The position numbers were made by a program, and so were the translations under genes. A stretch of 64,000 nt of DNA from contig PLNW01000151.1 of the NCBI GenBank assembly GCA_003142855.1, positions 1 through 64,000 on the forward strand. The letters run 5' to 3'. Positions within the stretch are counted from its first letter, which is position 1. Each line of letters opens with the position of its first letter. The notes under the pieces were generated by a model. That model searched no databases. It was not told the origin of the DNA and saw only the letters and a program-made list of their open reading frames with translations. Positions 58,222-64,000 of the stretch are shown one piece after another. This stretch comes from Myxococcales bacterium (GTDB lineage Bacteria; Myxococcota_A; Polyangia; Fen-1088).

Positions 58222-59256
58222 TCAGAAGCTCCCTTGCAGGACCAGTCCACCCACGGTGGGGGCGACCACGATGGGTTCACTCGCTATTCCGGACTTTGGT
58301 TTTGGCGAAACGCCGCTGTGGGAGAACAGGAAATAGAGAGCCACCCCGCCTGAGATAAGAGTGGCGGCGCCGAGAGCATCGGTGATGTAACCATAGTTCT
58401 TGCTCCTGGTACGGGCATTTTCGATGTTGTCTCTGGTGTTTGGATAGGTGCTGATTTGGTTCTTCAGATCCTTCTGGGCATTGAGTGCAAGGTAGCCGAA
58501 TACGCCAGTCCCGACGCCGAGAACCGCAGTGGTAGAGAGACTGACAATCAAGCCGGTTCGCCCGGGAGTGACCGGAGGCTGCGTCGTTTTGATCAAGGAC
58601 ACAGCCTGAGGCTGCGTCCTTTCGATCAAGGGCACTGACGACGATACAGCGCCTGGCGCGCGCGCTGCCGACGTGACAATGGACTCGTCAATCTGCAGCT
58701 CGACCTTCACACTCTCTCTTCCGGCCACGGTCACCGTACGGACTGCCTCGGGGGCGCCGATCTTGAACGCGCTGACCTTGCGCGTTCCCACGTTGACCGG
58801 GACGAGCCCGAAAAGGGGCGATGTCCCCACGCTGACGCCGTCGACTCGAATGTCGGCGCCCGTCACATTCGTCGAAATCCGCAACTCGGCGATCCTTTCC
58901 TCGAGCTTTGCCAACATTTCGTCGACCTGGGCACGACGATCGGCGGGGATCTCGCCTCTGCCTTCGGCCATGTATTGCACAAGGGACCTATGTGCGCTCA
59001 CGAAGTCGTGAAGCGCATACTGCGTCTGCGCGATATTGTAGAGCACGCGGTAGGACGGACTGATTTGGTAGGCTTTCCGAAATTCGGCCAGCGCGCCCTC
59101 GTAGCTGCCCTCGCGGTACAACTCAACGGCCTGCTGAAACCTGACTGCAGCCTTCGCTGAGTCTTCATCTGCAGTGCCCTTTGACTGTGCCATGGTCACT
59201 TGAGGGATGAGGAGCCACGTCAATCCGACGGATAAAGCAAAGACCTGCATCTTCAT
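58222..59256 (-). CDS. TPR/PEGA-domain protein with C-terminal TM segments
   Basis: AVELYREGSYEGALAEFRKAYQISPSYRVLYNIAQTQYAL; ISTNVTGADIRVDGVSVGTSPLFGLVPVNVGTRKVSAFK. Confidence 0.82.
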   Translation of the reverse strand: MKMQVFALSVGLTWLLIPQVTMAQSKGTADEDSAKAAVRFQQAVELYREGSYEGALAEFRKAYQISPSYRVLYNIAQTQYALHDFVSAHRSLVQYMAEGRGEIPADRRAQVDEMLAKLEERIAELRISTNVTGADIRVDGVSVGTSPLFGLVPVNVGTRKVSAFKIGAPEAVRTVTVAGRESVKVELQIDESIVTSAARAPGAVSSSVPLIERTQPQAVSLIKTTQPPVTPGRTGLIVSLSTTAVLGVGTGVFGYLALNAQKDLKNQISTYPNTRDNIENARTRSKNYGYITDALGAATLISGGVALYFLFSHSGVSPKPKSGIASEPIVVAPTVGGLVLQGSF

Positions 59257-60227
59257 GGCTTGTACGGGTTCCTTTCGTCGATCGGTTTGGCATTGTGCCG
59301 CATGGATGGACCATCCAGGTTCATGCCTGGCTCTATGGCTGTGCCCGACTGCACAGCCGCCGGTCTGACACTGCTCTGGGGTCTTGACTCGTGCTGGGAC
59401 GGTCGCGTCCTTGCCTCTTGGCGGACAGGCGGGGTGTGGGCTCGGTGCAAGCTGATACTGAGAACCACGTCGCTCGAGAAAGTGACCTGCTGATTGAACG
59501 GAATGTACCCGGGCGCCGACGCGCTGACGACGTGAATACCGCGATCCTTCGGAACCTCCAGACTCAGTCGATGGCCGGCGAGTACGTTGCCGTCAAGGCT
59601 CAGCTCGGCTGCCCTGGGTTCAGCCGCGACCTCGATGCGGATGGTATCGTGGGCAGCGCGCACCTGAGCAGGTGAAGCGGCAGCCGGTGCGGGCGGAGCC
59701 AATGATGGCTGGGGTTGCGACGGCTCCTCTGCGCTGCGAACCGGTGTACGGGCAGCGCTGGCCGGTGCCGGAGTGGGTGTGCTCCTTCGCTTCGTCGCCA
59801 ACGCAACGATAGCCACCCCGAGCACGAGGCCGACCGCAACGATGGGCAGCAGAGTCTGCCACCCGGGGAATCGCCTCGGATTGTCCGGGAAGCCTTCCGG
59901 CGCGGCGACATTTGCAGGGTCTGGTACTTTTCGCGTGATCGCGTCGTGCTCGGTCATCATCGCGACGGGGTTGGCGCTCTCGTCGTCCCCTGCCGGGGGG
60001 CTTTCCTCGATCGCGACCAAATCCTGCTCGGTGATGGGGTCGGCGCGCCCGTCGTCCTCTGCCTGCAGGCTTTCCTCGATCGCGACCAAACGAAGTGGTG
60101 TCGGAGTCACCATCGTTTCCGCCTTTCGTTGTTTATTGATGAGCATTTTGGCAATCGGCTCTGTCGATGCGGCTGACAATTTGCGAGCTGCAAATACCTT
60201 CATCCTCCGCATCGACAAAGACTTCAC
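59253..60227 (-). CDS. Membrane-anchored PEGA-domain protein
   Basis: TM segment TLLPIVAVGLVLGVAIVAL; EPRAAELSLDGNVLAGHRLSLEVPKDRGIHVVSASAPGYIPFNQQVTFSSDVVLSISL; ATGA overlap with the next gene; true start uncertain (possibly 60116, MVTPTPL). Confidence 0.65.
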   Translation of the reverse strand: MKSLSMRRMKVFAARKLSAASTEPIAKMLINKQRKAETMVTPTPLRLVAIEESLQAEDDGRADPITEQDLVAIEESPPAGDDESANPVAMMTEHDAITRKVPDPANVAAPEGFPDNPRRFPGWQTLLPIVAVGLVLGVAIVALATKRRSTPTPAPASAARTPVRSAEEPSQPQPSLAPPAPAAASPAQVRAAHDTIRIEVAAEPRAAELSLDGNVLAGHRLSLEVPKDRGIHVVSASAPGYIPFNQQVTFSSDVVLSISLHRAHTPPVRQEARTRPSQHESRPQSSVRPAAVQSGTAIEPGMNLDGPSMRHNAKPIDERNPYKP

Positions 60228-60376
60228 ATCGGCAAAGGCAGCAGATAGATTTAGAAATCTCCCGTCGTTTGTGCAATTGACGCGATTGAGCGGCTGACGA
60301 CGGCCTACATCAGCTGGCGGCTAGCAATTCTGCATGCGCACTCGGACAAGTACGAGGGTGCGAGCATCAGTCCGGA

Positions 60377-61486
60377 TCAGAACAGACTCTTGATCGCCGG
60401 GCCGCACATCTTCGCTAGAAGGGCCAAGCCCGAAATCCCCAGAAGCAAGTACGTAGCCCGCTTAAAGTTCAAGTCGGATGTCCGCCGGTAGATGGCCAGG
60501 CCACTGAGGGTTCCCGGCACTACCGCGGGCAAGCTCAAGGCCAAGAGCAACCAGAACTGACCGTTCAAATAGGACGGATGCAGCAATGCAACCAGGCCCA
60601 ATGAGTAGATCTGCGACATGATGATGTACGGCTGCACGATAGCGCGATGTTGCGCTTTCGGCAAACCGCGCAACCCCGTCCACACGACGACCGCCGCCCC
60701 GGGAAAGGCGGTGAAGCCGCCCACCACGCCCCCGAGAAGACCGACCACAGCGCCGCACACCGGACCGTCGAACCCGCGCAGCTTGAAGCTCGTGGGCCTG
60801 AACAACGAATAGACGGCATACAAGAACAGCAGCGTCCCGAATAGCGCCATCAATCGCGCTGCCGGCAGGTGGGACAACAGCCAGATTCCGATCGGTACGC
60901 CGGCCACACCCCCCAGCATGCATGGCCCCGGCCCTGCCCAAAGATCCTTCGGCGACTTGGGCATGTCCTCGCGCAGCTGTCCGACCGAGAGGAGCTGGTT
61001 TCCCGTCGACAACGTTTGAAATAGGGGAACCTGCAAGATGGGCGGGAGGAGCAAAAGGGTTGTGGCTCCGATTGCGGAGAAGCCAAACCCCGACAGTCCA
61101 CTCATCACGCCAGAGAGAAAGACGATCACCTCGATGCTGGCCAGCTCTCGGATGCTCAACCCGGCCACGGCGTTCGGTGCCGTCGGCAAGCAAACTATGA
61201 GCGCTCCCGCCGCCACCACCACCACCGCTGCTGCGATTGCCGACAGCCACAGCTTGGTCTCGCGGGATCCCATGCTCCCAGGCTGAGCGGACGGTTCGGC
61301 TCTCGCGACCGCCGGGCCCTCTACCACGAGGGCAAGGTGGCTGGGCGACCGTTTGTACGGGCGCTTCGTCAGCACGACTTTGTTGTTGACGATAGCGGTG
61401 TAGGCTGTCCCTAGACGGGGCCCTCTGCAGTCAGGGACGAGGTCCTCTTCGTCTATTACGATTCCTATCGGCGTTGCTGTTCCCAT
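60377..61486 (-). CDS. TauE/SafE-family sulfite exporter-like permease with soluble N-terminal extension
   Basis: FLSGVMSGLSGFGFSAIGATTLLLLPPILQVP; GPCMLGGVAGVPIGIWLLSHLPAARLMALFGTLLFLYAVYSLFRP; GLLGGVVGGFTAFPGAAVVVW. Confidence 0.85.
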   Translation of the reverse strand: MGTATPIGIVIDEEDLVPDCRGPRLGTAYTAIVNNKVVLTKRPYKRSPSHLALVVEGPAVARAEPSAQPGSMGSRETKLWLSAIAAAVVVVAAGALIVCLPTAPNAVAGLSIRELASIEVIVFLSGVMSGLSGFGFSAIGATTLLLLPPILQVPLFQTLSTGNQLLSVGQLREDMPKSPKDLWAGPGPCMLGGVAGVPIGIWLLSHLPAARLMALFGTLLFLYAVYSLFRPTSFKLRGFDGPVCGAVVGLLGGVVGGFTAFPGAAVVVWTGLRGLPKAQHRAIVQPYIIMSQIYSLGLVALLHPSYLNGQFWLLLALSLPAVVPGTLSGLAIYRRTSDLNFKRATYLLLGISGLALLAKMCGPAIKSLF

Positions 61487-61651
61487 GCTTCAGGCTCCCG
61501 GCACTGCCGTTCCCCTGTTTCGGCACAGAAGGGGATACTCTTCAGGGATCAATGCGTCTTCTCAGGAACATCGTGGCGACGCGGACGCAGCCGCCGTACC
61601 TACGCGGCTCGGCTACAAGAGGTGCATGTTCTTGATCCGCGCGGGTTGTAT

Positions 61652-63172
61652 TTACTCCGTCTCGCAAAAGCCGTAGTTGCAGGCCGGGGCGCTCGCCGGG
61701 CAATCGTTGGGCGTCACGCACGTTGTGCACGATGCCCGGCCGGTCGTCCGCTGGTCGAAATGGCAGCCGCATTGGAACTCGTACGGATTGGGTACGAATG
61801 CGCCCATTTCAGTCACACGGGCCACCTTCATTGCGCATTGTGGAACCAGCGATGCGTCGATCATGGCATCCACCAGCGCGCGATCGAGGTTCGGCACCGA
61901 GAAACGTGTCACGAAGGCTCCCGCCGCGGCAGAAGGAGCACCATTGATATTGGCTGTGTAGAAGTGAACGTAGCCCCAGAGGGGGTAGTGTCCATCGCGC
62001 ACATTTGCCTTGTTGAGGGAGGTGTCGGTGGAATCGGGCAGGTATCCGGACGACTGACCTTCGGCCTGCAAAGAAAGAACGCGCAGGTTGCCGCGGTCCT
62101 TGTCGACGTAGTCGATGGACAGGATGCCGATGGATTGCTCGGGCGCTGGGGAGACCTTCAGCGAGTCTCGGATGTTGTCGGTCGACAGACGGTCGACCCC
62201 CCAGAATGCCGCTCGCGGTACATCGATGAGCGCCGCTGTCAGGGCAGTCGACCCGGCTCCCGAATTGCGGATGGAGTAATAGGCAGGCTCGATCCACGGG
62301 CTTGCTTTGAGGCCTGCGGGATTCTGCCCGCCCAGCCCGAAGATGATGTGAGCCGCTTCAACGCTGATCGACTTCTGCGTGGAAGCTGCGGGCACAGTGA
62401 GACCGAACGTCACGACCGGCCCCAAGTATCCGGCAACGGTGGCACCGGGCACATAGGTCGGATCGCAGACCGTCGAGTAGAGGTTCGATACGCCGATGTC
62501 GACAACTTTGCCGTCTGTGTCGAGTGTGCAACTAACTTGTGTGCCCGTGTCGTCGTAGTAGTAGGCGTAGCTGGCCGCCTTGGTCGCCGTCCCGGCCACG
62601 TCCTTGATGACGGTCGGCGTGGCACCGAACGCGGCACTGACGCCCCCGCACGAAGTTCCGGCCATGAAAACGGCGCGGTACGGGGGACTGTTAGCTGCGA
62701 GCAGCGGGGTAACCTTCTGGAGCAAGGGTCCGAAGTCGGATGTCCCCGTCATGTAGATCACGTTGGGCCCCGCATCTGCGCAGCTCACAGTGGGCGGCGT
62801 CACGGCTTTGATGGTTGCCGTGACTGCCCCGGCACTCTGCGGCGGCAGCGGGGCGGGCAGAGGCGCGTCGGCGACGCAAAGCCCCAGCCTCGCGCAATTG
62901 TCGAACGACAGGTTCTGCGCGGCGGTACACGCGTTAAGGTACTCAAGGGTGGCTGTCGGCGTTCCGGAGAAGCAGCCTTTGGGACCAAGGCCCGAATTCA
63001 CACACACGCCTTGACTGCAAACGGCGTATGCCGTGTCACCGGTCTCGAAGGTGGCACAGTCGAGATCAGTCGCGCATTGTGTGATGCCTCTGTCGAACAT
63101 CAAGCTGCATGCAGAGGTGAGCGGTAGCAAAACAGCCAGCGCAGAGTTTAGAGCTTTGTTCATCTTCGCCAT
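61652..63172 (-). CDS. Lipoprotein related to PstS-like periplasmic binding proteins, with Cys-rich N-terminal segment
   Basis: Lipobox LLPLTSAC; CATDLDCATFETGDTAYAVCSQGVCVNSG; VIYMTGTSDFGPLLQKVTPLL; LSTDNIRDSLKVSPAPEQSIGILSIDYVDKDRGNLRVLSLQ. Confidence 0.65.
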   Translation of the reverse strand: MAKMNKALNSALAVLLPLTSACSLMFDRGITQCATDLDCATFETGDTAYAVCSQGVCVNSGLGPKGCFSGTPTATLEYLNACTAAQNLSFDNCARLGLCVADAPLPAPLPPQSAGAVTATIKAVTPPTVSCADAGPNVIYMTGTSDFGPLLQKVTPLLAANSPPYRAVFMAGTSCGGVSAAFGATPTVIKDVAGTATKAASYAYYYDDTGTQVSCTLDTDGKVVDIGVSNLYSTVCDPTYVPGATVAGYLGPVVTFGLTVPAASTQKSISVEAAHIIFGLGGQNPAGLKASPWIEPAYYSIRNSGAGSTALTAALIDVPRAAFWGVDRLSTDNIRDSLKVSPAPEQSIGILSIDYVDKDRGNLRVLSLQAEGQSSGYLPDSTDTSLNKANVRDGHYPLWGYVHFYTANINGAPSAAAGAFVTRFSVPNLDRALVDAMIDASLVPQCAMKVARVTEMGAFVPNPYEFQCGCHFDQRTTGRASCTTCVTPNDCPASAPACNYGFCETE

Positions 63173-63439
63173 CGCATCTTTCCGCAGCAAGGTCCACGAC
63201 TCTTGGGACGAGATGGAATCGGCAAGCGCGGGCTACTTCTTTAATCTCAGACGTGAAAGCCACAGCCATTGCGATGTGATTTTCGCGAGGACGCGGGCGT
63301 CAACGCCAAAACCCGCCGCACTGCAAGTGGTAGCCGAAAACTCGATGGGCTTCTGCGCAACACAGTCCGAGCGCACACCGGTGCCTCGGTTTGACGTGCA
63401 GGTTTTGTCTTGCCCCAGACAACGATAGACTCTCCAGCC

Positions 63440-64000
63440 ATGTCGCGCCTTCCCCTTCCCCTGAGCTTGCTCCTGGTCTTCTCTGCCTTTGTCCAGCCAC
63501 AGGCCCACGCCGGAGAAGACTCCTCGGTGGTGCCGGCCTGTCCTGCGGGCAATCTTCTGGCCGGCAAGCTGCCGGTGGCGTGGCAAGAGATCGCGCGCGA
63601 TCGCGCCTTGCTCACCGACGAGACCGTGGCAAACGAAGGCGCGGTGTGGGACGCGTCCCTGGCCGCCCTGTTCGAAACCGGCGCCTCCACCGTGACCTGG
63701 GATCTGGGCGAGGTGGTGCGCGTGCGCTTGCTGGCCATCCAGGCCGACGCCAACGACACCTACAACATCTGGGGATCGCTCGACGGCAAGGACTACAAGG
63801 TGATGGGGCAGATCGACCCGGTCACCGGCCACGGGTTGCGCATGCGCACTCTCGATGTGGGCGGTATGGCGGCGCGTTTCCTGCGCGTGGGCGAGGGCAA
63901 GGGCGACGGCTCCTATTCGGTTTCCGAAGTCGCGGCGTACTGCCAGACGCCCACACCCTTTCCACCGCAATTCAAGGTCCTGGACGCGCCGGCGGCCACG
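63440..64000 (+). CDS. Secreted discoidin (F5/8-type)-like protein, truncated by window end
   Basis: Signal peptide MSRLPLPLSLLLVFSAFVQPQAHA; WDASLAALFETGASTVTWDLGEVVRVRLLAIQADANDTYNIWGSLDGKDYKVMG; open to position 64000. Confidence 0.65.
   Translation, partial: MSRLPLPLSLLLVFSAFVQPQAHAGEDSSVVPACPAGNLLAGKLPVAWQEIARDRALLTDETVANEGAVWDASLAALFETGASTVTWDLGEVVRVRLLAIQADANDTYNIWGSLDGKDYKVMGQIDPVTGHGLRMRTLDVGGMAARFLRVGEGKGDGSYSVSEVAAYCQTPTPFPPQFKVLDAPAAT

Overview
GC-rich bacterial chromosomal window, probably myxobacterial (Myxococcota/Polyangia-like); this is inferred from Gly/Ser/Thr-linker lipoproteins, the dcw gene set and gene style, not from a search. Five blocks are visible. (1) 0.1-3.6 kb: a minus-strand thiol-redox operon (VKOR-DsbA fusion, OmpA-like protein, TlpA-like lipoprotein) next to an OmpA lipoprotein. 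(2) 3.7-21.2 kb: an interrupted division/cell-wall (dcw) cluster, murC ... ftsQ-ftsA ... ftsZ-smpB. Its two gaps each contain a paralogous module of ECF sigma factor, membrane-anchored repeat protein and predicted envelope protein. (3) 21.3-57.4 kb: a large glycan-degradation locus that looks like a xyloglucan utilization locus. It has two GH31 with PA14 domains, two GH74, a GH2 with a ricin-type lectin domain, a GH3, an SSS-family symporter, a divergent ArsR-DUF2087 regulator, a c-type cytochrome lipoprotein, two tandem paralogous outer-membrane barrel-like proteins and four putative CBM-like lipoproteins. No SusC/SusD or TonB-dependent transporter is recognisable. (4) Toxin-antitoxin material inside the locus: an intact vapBC pair with twin operator palindromes, and an apparently truncated AbiE-like pair. 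(5) 57.4-64 kb: PEGA/TPR proteins, a TauE/SafE permease, a PstS-like binding lipoprotein and an incomplete discoidin-like protein at the edge. No tRNA, rRNA, tmRNA, CRISPR array or intact IS element was recognised. All family calls come from reading motifs by eye; no database search was run.
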